The notes beneath the pieces are model-generated. The model was not told where the DNA came from and did not search any database. It worked only from the letters and a program-made list of their open reading frames with translations. This document shows, piece by piece, positions 33,001-46,400 of a DNA stretch of 64,000 bases; the stretch's first letter is position 1, and every line of letters begins with the position of its first letter. The position numbers and the translations under genes were made by a program. The DNA is from Euglena gracilis (taxonomy: Eukaryota; Euglenida; Euglenophyceae; Euglenales). Where the stretch lies: the NCBI GenBank assembly GCA_039621445.1, contig CP154955.1, positions 36,311,123-36,375,122 of the forward strand. The letters are read 5' to 3'.

Positions 33001-33806
33001 GGCGACAAACAATTCCGGCTTGGAAGGCCATCAGAGGTTGTCAAGTGCCTCAGAAATTTGATTTCGAAAAAGCAGCCTGCTGAGTGCGACACTCACCTCA
33101 AAGAGATGAACTTGGCCCCTTCATGTCTCACCGTTCATTTGATGCATCCGTATGATCCAGATTTCTCACACGATGGGCTACCCAAATTCCCATCAGTATA
33201 ATTTTTCCTATGGTTCTTTCCCACCCCACACCTGTCCTTCACAGCTGAGCAAAACTGAAGGCCAAGATTTTTTAGAGGAGGTTGCCAAATTTGCAATTAT
33301 GGGATTGCATTCAGTTGCCATCTTTCCTCTCCATTTGCTCAAGATTTTACCCCAAAGATGATCACACTCGTACTGTTCCACTGTTTTTCTCAAAAGAACC
33401 AGAATTCACAAAACTGCTTATCATCAATCCAACCGTGACGGCTGGCAATTTAGTTCCACAATGGCAGGAACTGATCTCCGGCGGTCGGGAAAAATGCACT
33501 GCCTTTTGCCAACACATTTTTTTTTTTGCCGTGTGGCCGGTCTCCCCCACCCCAAGGATTCCATTCCTGTGCTGGCATTCTCCTCCAACATGGCGCCAGA
33601 ATGCCCCCCCCCCCATCCTGGCCTGGGTCGCCCCTGTTGCAGACCCGGCACAGCCCCCGGCCTCCACAGCGTCGCTCAGCTCGAAAGGGCCGCTGGAGCG
33701 GCCGGCGGGCCGGGCGTGGCCGGCGGGCGGCGCCGCTGACCCGGGTCCTGCCCCCCGCCGCCGCCCCCGCCGCCCCGGGAAGGGCTCCAGCCAGCGCGAC
33801 GCGTAG
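22058..33806 (+). CDS. PIGQ: PIG-Q/GPI1, copy B (5' end cut by the gap)
   Basis: More complete version of the gene at 1214-8510. Extra upstream exons: 22058-22148 (partial, VTQAGFATSWLLGTFLSASQ), 24073-24190 (LDWFLGWPAGFKANDQLN, a family signature) and 24816-24892 (PWWPSIIRVVGLSGLLGLT), which runs without a gap into TLISVIADLVVVGSIHLHF at 26518-26595. Remaining exons: 26897-26948, 27211-27279, 27514-27612, 28078-28173, 28283-28371, 30927-30979, 31131-31161, 32622-32689, 32751-32814 and 33600-33806. Differences from copy A are mostly synonymous in the chosen frames (for example GCG to GCC in the exon at 32751), which supports those frames. The GC donors at 27613 and 32690 are shared by both copies. 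The start codon lies beyond the gap. Confidence 0.88.
22247..22660. mobile_element. G-tract foldback element (family R2), single-copy region
   Basis: The left end is CCAGGGCGGTCCAAGCAGG plus a G tract and AACGC. The right end is GGTCCATTTTGCGT, a C tract and GGTCCAGG, inverted. It shares TTTGGTCAACAAAATGC with 4815-5066 and the CTAAGTCCTCTCCAG region with 18421-18967. The word array is GCGTTTTTTT. It lies in a PIGQ intron. Confidence 0.65.
22672..22765. repeat. CCGCCTC-GGCGG hairpin element (family R6)
   Basis: CACTATTGGACGGCCACC, a CTGGCTGCGG hairpin and CACTATTTGGACCCGCCA, bounded on the left by a C tract. Related to 11650-11815. Confidence 0.6.
22975..23076. repeat. CCGCCTC-GGCGG hairpin element (family R6)
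   Basis: A G tract, then CACACTATTGGACGGCC, GCCTCCGGCGGCGG, CACTATTTGGACCCGC and GCACTATTAGG with a closing G tract. It is a clearer copy than the one at 22672. Confidence 0.65.
23117..23632. repeat. Short R5 elements around a duplicated hairpin
   Basis: Short core-less R5 pieces (TTTATATTTGGG, GATTTCAAGACC) lie at 23117-23225 and 23527-23632. Between them, 23265-23428 holds two tandem copies of a roughly 70-base unit containing CCACAAATACCC, CCCAAGGGTATTTGTGGG, CGTATTTGTGATTTTTAC and CAAAGGAGCGATTTTC. The first unit is preceded by an inverted CACAAATAC arm, so it can fold into a hairpin. CCGGCGCTTCGCGCCGG is at 23508-23525. All of it is in a PIGQ intron. Confidence 0.65.
23926..24034. repeat. 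CT and GT microsatellites
   Basis: (CT)n passing into (GT)n about 40 bases before PIGQ exon 24073. It explains the Thr-His and Val-Cys frames on both strands. Confidence 0.95.
24228..24720. mobile_element. TIR element with telomere-like core, ATAGTTGG ends
   Basis: The ends are inverted. Left: ATATAGTTGGATCAGG, a G tract, TCGTACGGTGG, GACTTTTCGG. Right: CCGAAAAGTCGTAAC, CCCACCATACAA, a C tract, GATCCAACTGG, CATGTAGTTGG. The interior has TAGGGATAGGGTCAGGG near 24384 and AACCCTAACCCTATCCC at 24600 followed by ATCAATAA, the same motif pair as the element at 25267. It lies in the PIGQ intron 24191-24815. Confidence 0.7.
25267..25562. mobile_element. TIR foldback element with telomere-like core (full copy)
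   Basis: Terminal inverted repeats of about 95 bases. Left: TATGGCAGCAAGGTTTTG, TTGGCC, CAAATCTCC, GGGGTCAAA, TTATTGATGG, TAGGGTTAGGG. The right end carries the same series inverted and stops at CTTGCTGCCATATA. TA-rich sequence lies on both sides, consistent with insertion at TA. Copy A has lost its left 40 bases at the window edge. It lies in the PIGQ intron 24893-26517. Confidence 0.8.
31617..32009. mobile_element. CACTGCG foldback element, copy B
   Basis: Counterpart of 6317-6709, with identical ends and internal arrays and the same position within the PIGQ intron. Confidence 0.75.
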
Positions 33807-35156
33807 CAGCCGGGTCCCCCGGGGCTTGCCTGGCACTCGACGAACCGCCCTCTCCTCGGCCGTGTTGTGCACTCCGGCCGCCGCACTGCTCCCCCGCACT
33901 TCATGTGTGTCCACCGTCGGACCTTTTGTGGCCCGCAAGTCCACACTGCTGCCCCGGGGATGCACACAGCGTTGTTGGACCCCAGGAGTTCTTGTCTTAA
34001 GTGCCCCTTGGAAGCCTTGCCCCTACCTGAAGCCAAATTCGTGCAAGCAAGGCAGTTCACACACATGCACGCGTGCACATGCAGCCAGGCTTCCATTCTT
34101 CAATCCTTTAAAAGTGCGACCACCGTCCAAAACCACCCAACTTCATCACTGACGGCGCTTGGGCAGCCTCCAGGGATGGTGGGGGAGGTGAAAGGCATTT
34201 TGGCGAGTCGTCGAGGAATTTCTAGAACAACGTTACAAAACTTTGGTTCCCCACTCTTGATCTTGTTGATGTCCGCCAAATGATGTTTTTGGGGCTGAGG
34301 ATGACGTTGGCAGATGCATCAGGTGTTGATGGACGTTGGGTGATGTACGGTGTCAGATGTGTTGTGAGCGGACGTTTGCTTTGTCCTTGTGGAACTATTT
34401 GGGGGAAATGCTCTCTCTGGAAGGCAGGTGCTTTGGGGGGGCTGAAATAAAGAAGGGTGAAGGGTCGACCCTTCGCCACACAACCCCCTCCCCACTCCCC
34501 AACCCACCACAACCACTGCAACGTGGTTTACTGGACTTCTCGTTCAGCCCCTGCCCTCTCCCTCCACCTCTTCCTGACCATACTTAAGGTGTGTCCGACC
34601 CCACCCTTGGGGGGGGGGGGGGCTGTCTGACTGGTTTTTCGAAGTGACTGACTGGTTTTTGGCTCCAAACCCCCCCCTCCCTCCCCGTCCCCCCGGGGTT
34701 GGCCAGGATGGCTGAAAGTGGCCACCCGGCGCCGAAGGCGCCGGATTTTTTTTTATTTTTGACCATAATCCTTTGATTTTTGGCCATTTTTGGCCGAGTG
34801 GGCAAAGTGACCGACCCGCCGCGTCAGACCCGGGGGGGGGGGGGTTTGAAAAGTGACTGACTCGGTTTTGAAAATGGAAAGTGACCCCCCTGGGGGTCGG
34901 TAAGCGATGGATTGTTCCCGACCCAAGGAATTGAAGGGCTGGGGACAGAGGATGACCCCTCCCCTGAACTATTTCCTCTCCCAAACTGTTTTCCATCCGG
35001 GCGTATTCTCCTGAAAGGGGGGACTGCCTCGTCTCTGTCCAGCCAGACCCTCCCCTGAATCCGCCGCCGCGCTTGCCCGGCTGCTTTGCAGGCCCCCGGA
35101 TGTCGCATTGCACAGAGCAGAAGGCCGGCGGCTGAGGGAAATGGCAGGAACAGGGC

Positions 35157-38100
35157 ATGCCCGCCCGCCCTCCCAGTGGCGCGCATTGGCCTCTCCCCTG
35201 CTGCGGCGGTTCTGTCCCGTGCTGGACCACCTTCGTTGCGCATTGCGTGGCGCGTGCGATCCGCGTTGTGAGGGCGGGAGCCAAACACAAATATGGGGCG
35301 GGTTTCAACTTGCACCAAGACCCCCGGGGCATCCCCTGGACGTGTGGCGGTGCCGGCCGCAAGCCGAAGAAGCGGCCGGACTGCAGCCACCAGCGGCCCC
35401 CAGACCCCTCCACCGTGGCCGTGCTCCCCCCACCTCCTCTACCCACTCCCGATGCTGCCGCCGGAAAGCCTGCCGGCGGCCGTTTCTTGTCGTCTCGGGC
35501 CGGTTGCCTCTGCCGATGGATCCCCGTGCATTTCAGGGCCACACCCCGTGTGTTTGTTGTTATTTTACCATACTTTGTTGTTACTTTTGTTACTTTATTG
35601 TTGGGGGACAGTGCCCCTCCCCCTCCTCCTTCCCCGGCCCGCATGACCACGGCCCCCCACCGTGGAGCCCTTCCACCCCCTCGTGCCGCCCTCCACCTGG
35701 ACCGAGGGCGTTGTGGTGCGGCCAGTGCCTGGTGCTGGCCGGGGGGTCACAGGTCCCTCCCCCTCCCTCTCTCTCCCTTCCTCTCTCTCAATCTCAGGGG
35801 GGGGGACGCAAACATGTTTTTTTTGCGGTGTGTGATTTGGCAAAAGTGGTGTTTGCTTGTGCCCTGCCGGGTTTATATTTGGGTGGGATTTCAAGACCTT
35901 CAGGGGGTTCATGTTTGGGCGAGGAAATCAAACTTTTTTTTTGACTGGAGTTTATGACCTTGAACGGCCTTCATCTGCACGAATACCAAATTTATACCAA
36001 ACTCTGGTTGTACATCTCCTATCCCCCCCAAAATATGCAAACTTTGTCCAGAATGGAGGATTTCTGCTTAAAATTGCAATATCCACCCGAGAATTTTCTG
36101 CTTTTTTCTGAATGGCACCATCGACAGGCTTTGTGTTGGGGGAGAGGCTTCATATTTGGGCAGCAAACCCACCTTATATTTGGGGGAGCTTTATGTTTGG
36201 GGGGGGGGTGTCTCCCCCTGCTCTGCCCCACCTCTTGCCTTCCTCTTACCTCTAAGCTGCCAACTCGCTCCGAGTGCCCATCCTCCCCACAGCCCTGTGG
36301 GACATCCCTCCGGGCCGCACGGTGCTCATCTCGGAGCCGTGGGCGGTGGGCGAGTCGTACGAAGACCTCATCGTGGGGGCGGCGGCCAAGGTGGCGGCCC
36401 TGCCCACCGAGGGCCAAGGTCTGGTGCCGGCTGCCGGCCTCCCCTGCAGTTGTGTTGTGTTGTATGTGGCAAATTTTTCTGTGCCTAACAAAAGTGTGCC
36501 CCCCCCCCAGTGAGTGCAAAGGTGTACATTTAGCCCCAAAACTGCCTCCTTGAGCACCATATCACAGCCTGCCGAATAATAGCCCCACCACCATCAAACA
36601 GATGGATACAGTGGCTAAAGCTCATACCTGTAGCTAATAGATGGCTCACAACTTTTCTCTGTGCCACACGCTCATTTGAGGGGGTTTATTGTCCACCCAC
36701 AACGCGGACATGTCATACCTCGCCAACCGCTTCAGTTCAGGTGGGCACCAGTTTTTGCTTTCTCTCTGCCTCCTGCAGAGTACTTCACCGGCCACATCAT
36801 GCAGTTGGCTGGGGCCGTTGGAGGCTCGCCTCAAGCACCCGGGACCTTGATTGAGGCGTCTGGATCATTTCTACCCTCGAAGCCGCTCTTGCCATTCCAA
36901 CGGCTGGTCCAAACCCATCACTCTTGTAAAAAACCGTGATCTGGCCCGAAAACAGGTAGGAGCCCCCCCCCCTAATAGAAGCACGGGTGTGCTTGTAGCG
37001 GACCGCCACCTCTGGCGGCGGGGGGTGCGCTTCTATTTTTGTTGATTTTCTTCAGAAAACCCATCAAAATGGGGTCTGTGATTTTATTTGGACCCTGCGG
37101 CCCCGTGCTTCTATTGGGGGGGTGCCGCTGAGCTCTTATCCCTTTAGAGTAAGAGCGAAGCTTACCACCGGCGAAACCCCCCCCCCGCCCCCCCCCCCGG
37201 GTCGGGCCCACCTCGGGAACCGACGGATTATCACCATTATCCCGGCCCGGTTCCCGGATTTTTTTTTTCAGTCGCGAGCGACTGGATTTCTAGTTTCCGA
37301 ATCACCTGGGTCTCCGGACATTTCCTTTGATTTGGCTTCATTTTGGAGATATTTTGAAATTTGACATTTTTTTGGCCGAAATGGCAGAGTCCAAAAGGGG
37401 GGGGGGGCTTATCAGGGGGGCGGGCTGATCCTACCCAGTTTGGACCCCTTCGCGCGTGAATAACTCGGGCCTGGCGGGGAGTTGGGGGTCAAACCTAATT
37501 TGAAGCCCTTGGAACGCCCCATCTACCAGTATTTTGATTTCCCCGCAACTCCCCGCCCAGCCCGAGATACGGCCGTTTTCGGCCCGGATGGCCGTTTTGT
37601 ACATTTTCCCCACTGTTCGACTTAGCCGTTTTCGGGGGGTGGGGGGGTCAAAAAACCAATGTTTTCAAAATTTCTCGAAAATGATGCAAAATCAAAGGAA
37701 ATGTCCAGAGACCTAAATTGAAGCCCTTGGGACGCTCTATCTACTGGGATTATGGGTTCCCCGCAACTCCCCGCGTAGCCCGAGATACGGGCGTTTTTTT
37801 TGGCCAATTTAGGCCATTTTGTACACTTTTTCCACTGTTCGACTTAGCCGTTTTCGGCCAAAAAAGTCGAAAAAAATCAAAAAAAATTTTGTTCGAAACG
37901 ATGTCTTTTGGCCTCCCGGACCCGGAAAAACTGTTTTTGAGCCGAAAAGGAGCGTTTTTCGACCCGCCAGCGCCCCGTTTTGGGCCGCCAACCCATTGAC
38001 TTTGGGTCAAAACCGGGTCAAAAACGTCGAAAAAAATCGAAAAATTTTTTTTTCCCGAAACGATGCTTTTTGGCCGCCCGGACCCGGAAAAACTGCTTTT

Positions 38101-41100
38101 GAGCCGAAAACGAGCGTTTTTCGACCCGCCAGCGCCCCGTTTTGGGCCGCCGACCCATTGACTTTGGGCCAAAACCGGGTCAAAAACGTCAAAAAAAATC
38201 GAAAAAATTTTCTTTGCCCGAAACGATGTTTTTTGGTCGCCCGGACCCGGAAAAACTTTTTTTGAGCCGAAAACGAGCGTTTTTCGACCCGCCAGCGCCC
38301 CGTTTTGGGCCGCCAACCCATTGACTTCGGGTCAAAACAGTCGAAAAAAAATCGAAAATGAGCGTTTTTCAAGCCCAGGCCGGGCCGGCCGGGTTGCTGG
38401 GCCGCCAGGCTGCCGGGCCGCCGGGCCACCGGCCGGGCCGCCGCGCTGGCCGGGCCGCCGGGCTGCCGGTTGGGCCGCCGGGCCGGGTTCAATGAAGGGG
38501 TGGGGGCGCGCTTATAAAGAGCTCAGCACTATTCAAAACCTGGTTACCCGATTGGGGGTCCCCAGCATGATCCCAGGGATACCTGTTCCGATGTGCCGGC
38601 CTGATCAGTGCCTAGAGGTGTTCAAATACATGCGGCCATCCTAAATGAACAGTTTTAGTGTGGTGGAAGATGACCCCAAATGGCAGTACCCCACCAGAAT
38701 CCCACCTCCCTCTTGAGATTCGACCCTGTTCTCCACTGTGGACCCTCCTACGGATTGCAGGTCCTGGGTTGGTGTTTTGGACAAGGAGGGGGACTGGGCG
38801 GCTGGGATGAAGACTGGCCTCCCAGCCGACGAAGAGTGGCCAGGGGCTGTGTCTGCGGTGGACAAGGTGCTTGCCATGACTGACGCAGTGACACCCTCGC
38901 AGGTGTGATTGACTCCTTCTTGTCCTTCTCTGATCCGTTTTAATTTCGACTGTTGATCACCTTGCCTTTATCCCAAAGAGCCGGCAGCTCCAGTGGCGCT
39001 CCACTCAGTGCCCATAATTCTTATTGGGTCGTCCCTTCCTCCCTGTGTCTGAACAGTTCCACATCACCAACGCAGGTATTTTGCACAGCAATGCACAAAC
39101 TCTTGCCGACTGCGCATTTTCAAACTATATTTTCTTGGTGTTTGTGTTGTGCATTTGCTCAATGGGCTTTTCGCAAAATCCAACACTGGGAGTCCAGAAT
39201 GGGCGCCTTTCACTCCGAGAAGTGTAAATTTGAACAAAAAAAGAGGTCAAACCACTTTCGTCCAGAGGCACACCCCCGGGGGCTCAGGGGGACCCACTCA
39301 GGGTTCAATACAACGGCAGGGGATGGGGTCGGACCCTCCTTATATCTTATGAACCCTGGAATTACCTTTGAGGGTCAATTCTGAGGTCCCTACCCACCCC
39401 CTGGGGGGACCAGACCCACCCCTAGGTCACAAACTTTGAAAAAAAAAACTCTGTGTCCATCAATTTTTGCTGCAAAATTTTGTGGTGCTGTCAGAATTTT
39501 TCAGGATTTGTCACGGGAGGTGCTCAGACAGGACTCTGAATTTCCAGGTCCACAGGCAGCAATGCTGGATGCAATGGACACAAAATTTGATTTTAAAAAG
39601 GCGTGCAAGTTGTGCAAATAGCCCAGCCTTGTTTTAAGTTCCGTGCAGTCATTGCCAAAAAGACACATTTTTTTTAATTCAACTCTGTTGCAAGAATCCC
39701 CTCGGTGTCCAACGATTATTTCATTGCCTGTTTCAACCCCCTCCCACAGGGGCGGCGGGTGTGGAATGCATTTATTTTCTGCATGTCTGCTCAGAAGAGT
39801 CCCCCACTGCGCAGACAACGGAGTGATGGCAGATTTCTACGGCATGGTTCAACCACATTGGGTTCCACGCGCCATTTGACTCCCATCAAATCCTTCGAAA
39901 TGATGTGGTCGGACCCACCACTAATGATCAAATCCTCACAAGTCTCGACAACAGCCCAAAAATGCTTGCGGGAGGTGCTTGGTTATGTCTTTGGTGCCAA
40001 GGCCCTGAGAGCACCAGGGCCCACCGGTTTGGATTGTCCGGAACTCGTCTGTTGAGTTGAGAAGTTGTGGCTGTTGCACATTTGAGCGTTATGTGTGATA
40101 TAGGCTGCCTAAGTTCAAATGCAAATAGTGCATTCTTGCCAAGTGCTCATACGAAGGAATGGAATCGTTCAAAATCCCAGTCATTGGCAAGAAAGGTGGG
40201 ATCTTCAATGTTCTCAAACCCCAACCCTAACCCTCACCTGCTTCCTCCACGTCAATGCTCGCTGAGCAGACGCTTCCTTGTGTGCACATCGCGTGCCTTT
40301 TCCAGGGGCGTCACTGTGAGGCGGCGGGCGGGCCTCGCCCCGTCACACAGGTGCTGAAGATCGGCAGCGTCATCCGGCACAACGCGTTCCAGGACGCCAG
40401 CAAAAGCTACTTCTACACGGACGCTTGCCTCTTCAACCACAGCTGCTTCCCCACCTGCTCCTGGAGCATCTCCGCAGCGAACCACAAGATCGAGGTCTGA
40501 CGCTGTGGCACACCACCCCCTCACCCCTCCCGCAGGACGGAAACATGCCCACCGCATCTCATAACACACACACACCGAGCCCCTTTGCTTTGAAATGAGC
40601 CTTCAGAGGCAGGCTGGTTGGCCGTCCTTCCAGGAATCCAAAGATGAGTTCTTCATTTGGTCATTCACTTCATTCCTAGAGAATTAGTGGTGAAACAGCA
40701 ACAGAGAGAACATTATTCAGCTTTTTCTTGTGTCCCCGGAGGGGGCGACGGAGAAAAACGAAAGTATGGTTCCCATTGTTTGTCCCCTTAATTTGCACAA
40801 CTATTCCTCCCAGAGTAAGTTATGTGTGCTTTAATGATGCTTTCCCCAGTCCCTGGTGTTCCAGCATATGTAGTGTTTTGGACCATTTAACAAGCATGCT
40901 TTCATTCATTCCCATTTGAAACCAGTGTAAAAAAATACCAGCAACACGTTTTCTTAAATTTTTCAATAACATCCTCACTTACAGCAAAGTTTGGCTCTTC
41001 ATCTGGCGGAATGTTTAATGACACCCTTCAAAAATGGGGGTCCTATATTTTGGAGGGGATTTGTCTTCAAATTTCCACACCATGCCGTCTTTAGGGAACT

Positions 41101-41321
41101 GACATGCGGGCGTTTTTGTCTCCCGGGTGCGATGGTGGATTTGACGGTGGCACCGGGTCCCAACCCCTCAGGTGTGGACCGTCCTTCCCGTCCGCGCCGG
41201 GGCGGAGCTGACCATTTCGTACCTGGGCGACGACGTCCAGAAGCCGAAGGCGGACCGGCAGAGGGCGCTGGCCGGGACGTGGGGGTTCCTCTGCGCCTGC
41301 CGGAAGTGCCAAAGGGACTGA
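35157..41321 (+). CDS. SMYD/ATXR-like SET-domain protein, copy B
   Basis: Exons 35154-35481, 36293-36418, 36681-36740, 36779-36857, 38761-38902, 40351-40494 and 41172-41321, the same structure as 9847-16017. Relative to copy A, the first exon has lost one T near 35165 and gained one G near 35225. The first residues therefore read ARPPSGAHWPLPCCGGSV where copy A reads APPSQWRALASPLLRRF, and the frame is then restored before FVAHCVARAIRV. Copy A has the stronger codon-position GC bias there, so copy B is probably the altered or miscalled one. The catalytic exons are identical. Confidence 0.83.
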
Positions 41322-43499
41322 CCTTTGCCCCGCAGCCCTGCGCCGGACGCCCCCGCTGACGCGAAGCACTCGGCGTTGTGCGATGGCAATGCTCGGCGAT
41401 GGGCTGCGCTCGGAACGGAGCTCACCCTGTTCGGCCAGTGCTGTGTGTGGAAGGGGGGCACTCAAGCCGCTGCATACGGATTCGCATAGGTCAAGGGTGA
41501 GCTTAGCCAAGGCCTAGCCAGGGGAAGTGCTGGTGAGCGTCAGGACAGTGGCTGTAAATGTAGCGTATCAAACGTAACCTTTTTGGTTCAGGGGCTGGCT
41601 CGTCGTTTCCCATCTCAACAAGGTGTCTAGCATTTATCAAAGGATGTCTGGAATGGAATCAAGTGACACTTTTTCTGACATTAACTGAAAGGTCCTGAGC
41701 AGGCTTCTGTTTAAGACCCCCGGGGGTCCCCCACCCACCCCCCTGTGGGCCCCCCGGGGGGTCCCCCCCCCAAAATTAGGCTGTCTAAGTATTTCCCAAT
41801 AATTTCGGCGCTTGAGAAATTTTCGCGCCGAAACCCATACCCATACCTTGAAACCCTATGCTGAAACCCAACCTTGAGGCCCGGGTGTGGGTTTCTGGCC
41901 TGGGAGCCTCCATTGGGGAGGGTTCCGGCCGCAGACCTGCCCCCCGGAGCTCTTCCAAGTTAAAAAGAATCCTGGTCCTTAGAGGTATTGAAGGTGGAGG
42001 GTTTGAGTTATGATAAAAATCTGAACCTATCAGCCTAATTTTCCAACCCTAACCCTATTCCCTCAGTTCGCGCATTGGTGATTTTAGAAGAAGTCTCACA
42101 ACAACCCAATGCTTTTGGTATGTTCATTAATGTCGCACCTCCTCACCGAAAGGGAGTATCTAAATGGAAACAACCCAGATGGTGCGCGCGCATGCGTACG
42201 TGCGCATGCCATAGTACATATTAGAGAAATTAGTTTAGAATGGATAATTTTTATTCTTTTTCCTTTTAAATGGTGACAGAATTTGATACTGAAATTTGTC
42301 CCATAGATCTGAGTCAAGCATTGGATCTCCATTATCGACCCATCCCCTTTTTTATTTGCTGTGGAATTTGCCACCGAAACCAGCAATGCTGACAACACTA
42401 CTTGCTTTCATCGGATTGCTGCTTCTTTTTTTCCCCTGCACTTCAGGAAGCAATTGAATCGGTTGTGTGCAAGTTGCCCATATCGCTGCACAGGTTGTTG
42501 CACCCTGCGTTATGCACCACATGATGTGATGGGCAAGGCACAGAAGAGGAAAAAGGAGAGCGTATGCCTCATGCCTGACTTAAGGGGTTTTGTTGTCCTG
42601 CTGCAAGGTTGTTACAATATATTCACATTCATTTTCCATCTGTTGGATTTCAGTCTCATTAACACAAACCTGTGCTACCCTCGCAGGTCCAATTTTCATG
42701 CACCCATTGGCCAATGAACCCCCAAGGACAATGTTCTCGGAGTTGTCAAAGACTCAGGCGGCCAAACTCGCACGACCTGCATGTCGTTGCACAGTAGAAA
42801 ACTTAAGGCAAACTCAGCAGGGTCTTCTTTCCCCAAGCCCGTTCCCTTGGTTGTCGGTTCACTAGGCGGCGACCAGGCACATTGGGAATCTCGTTGATCC
42901 ATCCTAAAGCTTTTACGCACGCCAATGCCCAGTCGTGAAATCTTTCGCTGTCCCACAAACCCGGTTTTGAAACCCACCTTTTTGACACATTGGTCCCGTG
43001 GTGGCCCTCCATTGTAGTGCCTCCGCATTCACTGGTGTTGAGAACCATGGGGCAGTCCTGGTTTTCATTTTTCGCTTACCCAGAAATTTTCCCCGGCCTT
43101 GACATTGAAAGTTTATCTGTGATTTCTTTTCAATAACAATTTTCTGAGTCTCAAGAGTGTCCAAAAGGGCGTCCCTCAGGCATGCTGCACTGCAAAACAA
43201 ATGGCATCAACCTCCAGCATTGAAGTGGGCTAGGACAAGGCATAGGACGTCTGAACATAGAGAAGATGGTTCCAGACACACGCCAGGGGGTGGCTTCTTT
43301 TTCCGCACTAAGTTGTCATCCACCTTGGCTCTATCCCCCTCTCTCATCCTCTCCACCCAAAGTGAAATAAAGTGGGTTCAAAATAGGTAGTTCTTTTTAG
43401 GAATGAGAATTCAAGGGTGCCATTGTGCAAATGCGCAATGGAGTCCCGCATTCTTTATCCTGCATTGCGGGTTCATGCCTGGAAGGCCTGTGCCCGCAG

Positions 43500-46400
43500 A
43501 TCCTCAAGTTCAGAGTCGTTTCTTTCGAGCCCTGTGGCGCCCACACATTATTTTGGACTGATGTGGACCTCAGGCCTCGGTATTGGGAGGTTGAAGAAGT
43601 TTTGGAGGCTGCGAAATTTCGCAACGTTCAGGTCAGGTCCAACGTGCGAGTTGGGCCGCCTAAGAAAGAGAAAGAGAAAGATTTTTTTTGTGGGTTCTGA
43701 AACAGCCCCACCAAATTAAGACCTCGAGCAGGGGGGGGGGGGAATGCGTTGCGCATTTTTCCGCATTTTTGCGCATTTTTTGCGCATTTTTGTCAATTCA
43801 AAAATGCGCATTTTTGCGCATTTTTGCACATTTTTTGCACATTTCCCCCCGTTTTTGCACATTTTCCAATTTTTGCGCATTTTTTTGCGCATTTTTTTGC
43901 CCAATTTTGCACATTTTGCCATTTTTGCGCCTTTTTGCGCATTTTTTTGCCCAATTTTGCACATTTTGCCATTTTTGCACATTTTCCACCCAAATCACAT
44001 GCTCACCGAATTTTGCCCACGTTCAACTGACCCATTTCTGTTTCCAACGAACCCATTTTCGCACTTTTTTGGCCAAAATGCCTTCATTTCTGCTCTTTTT
44101 TGGTGATTTTGGTTTAATTTTGGTTTTACTGTTTGGAAATTTGTCTAAGTCCTTTTGTCCTGTGGAAGGTCACAAAGTCTGCGCATTTTTTGCGCATTTT
44201 TTTGCGCATTTTTGCGCATTTTTTCCGAGGGCCGTCCAGCGCATTCCCCCCCCCCCCCTGCCTCGAGTTGGTTGCTTTAAATTTTTTTCGGGTGCCTTTT
44301 TTTTTTTTTTTTTAAATTTTGTCCACAAAATTTTTTTACGGAGGGTCTTTAAATTGGTCCAAAAAAAGCAGGTTTTTTTTTAAAAAAAAGATTTCAACAA
44401 CTGAGCGATTTACTCCCCCCCCCCCAAGGGAGGACATTGACGGTTCCCACTTTCTGGAATTTCACTCTTTTTTGTGCTTTTTTTGTTGAACAATTGCAAT
44501 TTCTTGGGTTGGACAAATTCTGAACTTTTTTTTTCAGGCTTCTGGTTAAGGGTTTGGAGATGTGTTGCGTTTCCGCGTGTGTGGGTTTCTTGTTGCAAAT
44601 GCAGGGGTGGCCAACAGGGTGTTGGAGAATCGGTGTTTCAAAGAAAAAAAAAACAAATCCACCTGAAATTTTGTTGTGGTGCTTGTGCAATTGATCCATA
44701 TTCTGAATTCCCTTCTGCCTTGGTTTGGTTTGTGTTGCAAAGACCTGCAAACTGATAAACGACAAGCTGCCGTCCCCCCAAATTTACCCCCCCCCCAAAT
44801 ATAAAAGAAAAGCCCCCCCCCCCAATATAACCCCCCCAAATATAAACCCCCCCAAACATAAAGCCCCCCCCCCAATATAAAGCCCCCCCCAAACACCAGG
44901 TTTTGAATAGCGCTGAGCTCTTAATGGGACTGCATGTAATGGAAGGCTGAAAAGACTGGCATTGCAAATTTCACGTAAATCATAATTTACAAATCACACA
45001 CTTGCAATTTACGGTAACTTTCAACAATTTTACAGTAATGTTAACCCCCCCCATACACCCCATATGCGTTTTGTTAGATTTTTTTTCGACTTTTTTGTCC
45101 CGATTTTGACCCAAAGTCCATTGGTTTCGGGCCAGAAACGGGGGGCCGGGGGGTCGAAAAACACTCATTTTCGGCTCAAAAACAGCTTTTCCGGGTCCGG
45201 GAGGCCCAAAAACATGGTTTCGGGCAATTTTTTTCCCGCTTTTTTTTCGACTTTTTGACCCCAAAATGGCCGAAAACGGCTAAGTCAAACAGGCCAAACT
45301 GTACAAAATGGCCAAAATTGGCCGAAAAATGGCCGTAACCCGGGCCAGGCGGGGAGTTGCGGGGAAATCAAAATACTGCTAGATAGGGCATTCCAAGGCT
45401 TCATTTCAGGTCTCAGACATTTCCTTTGACTTTGCTTCATTTCTGGGATATTTTGGAAACATTGATTTTTTGACCCCGAAAAAAGCCCAAAATGGCCCCT
45501 GAAATGGGCCAAAATTGGATGAAAAACGGCCATAACTCGGGCTACATGAAGAGTTGGGGGGGGGGGAAGTCAACCATGGTTGGATAGGGCATTCCAAGGG
45601 CTTCATTTTTGCGGACATTTTCTTTGATTTTGCTTCATTGTCGAGATATGTTGGAAAAATCGATTTTTTTTGGCCCAAAACGGCCAAAAAAACACCCCAA
45701 AGTGGCCGTTTTGGGACGCAAAAGCACGCCAGAACACGGGCCAGGCGTGTCGGCGGCCAAAACGGCGAACGGGGGGCGATAGAGGGCTCCGGGGGGCACA
45801 TTTCGTCAGACCGACATTTCCAAAAATAATGTACGTTTTCTCGAGATATTTTCGAAAAATCGATTTTTGACCGATTTTTGGACCCCGGCAAAATGGCAGA
45901 GTCAGAAGGGGGGCAATCCTACCCAGTTTGACTCCTTCGCGCGTGAATAACTCGGGCCTGGCGGGGAGTTGGGGGTCAAATTGAGGTGATTCGGAAACTA
46001 GAAATTCAGTCGCTCGCGACTGGAGAAAATTCCAGGAACCGGGCTGGGGTCATGGTGATAATCCGTGGTTTTCATGGTCTACCCAGAGGGGGGGGGCGGG
46101 GGGGGGCCGAGCCGCCCTTTTGCCCAGGGGTAAGCTTTGCTCTTACTTTAAAGAGAAAAGAGCTTACAGATAAACCCCCCCCATAAAAAGCCCCCCGCCC
46201 CCCCCCCCCCCGACATGGAGCCAGACGATGGTGTCATCCAGGAAAAGTAGAAGAATTTTGGGTGGATACAACATTTTTTCGCCAAGGTGCTCCATTTTGG
46301 ATAATAATTGCACATTTTTACAACAAATAGGAGGTACACAACAAAAACTTGGCATAAAAACCGGTATTTGGCCGCAATTGAAGGCCGCCGAAGGTCACAG

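Noticed and set aside
34544-35650. 368-codon minus-strand frame in copy B
   Set aside because: It is open only because of copy-specific homopolymer lengths, is shorter and broken in copy A, and runs across an R4 repeat and antisense to the SET exon.
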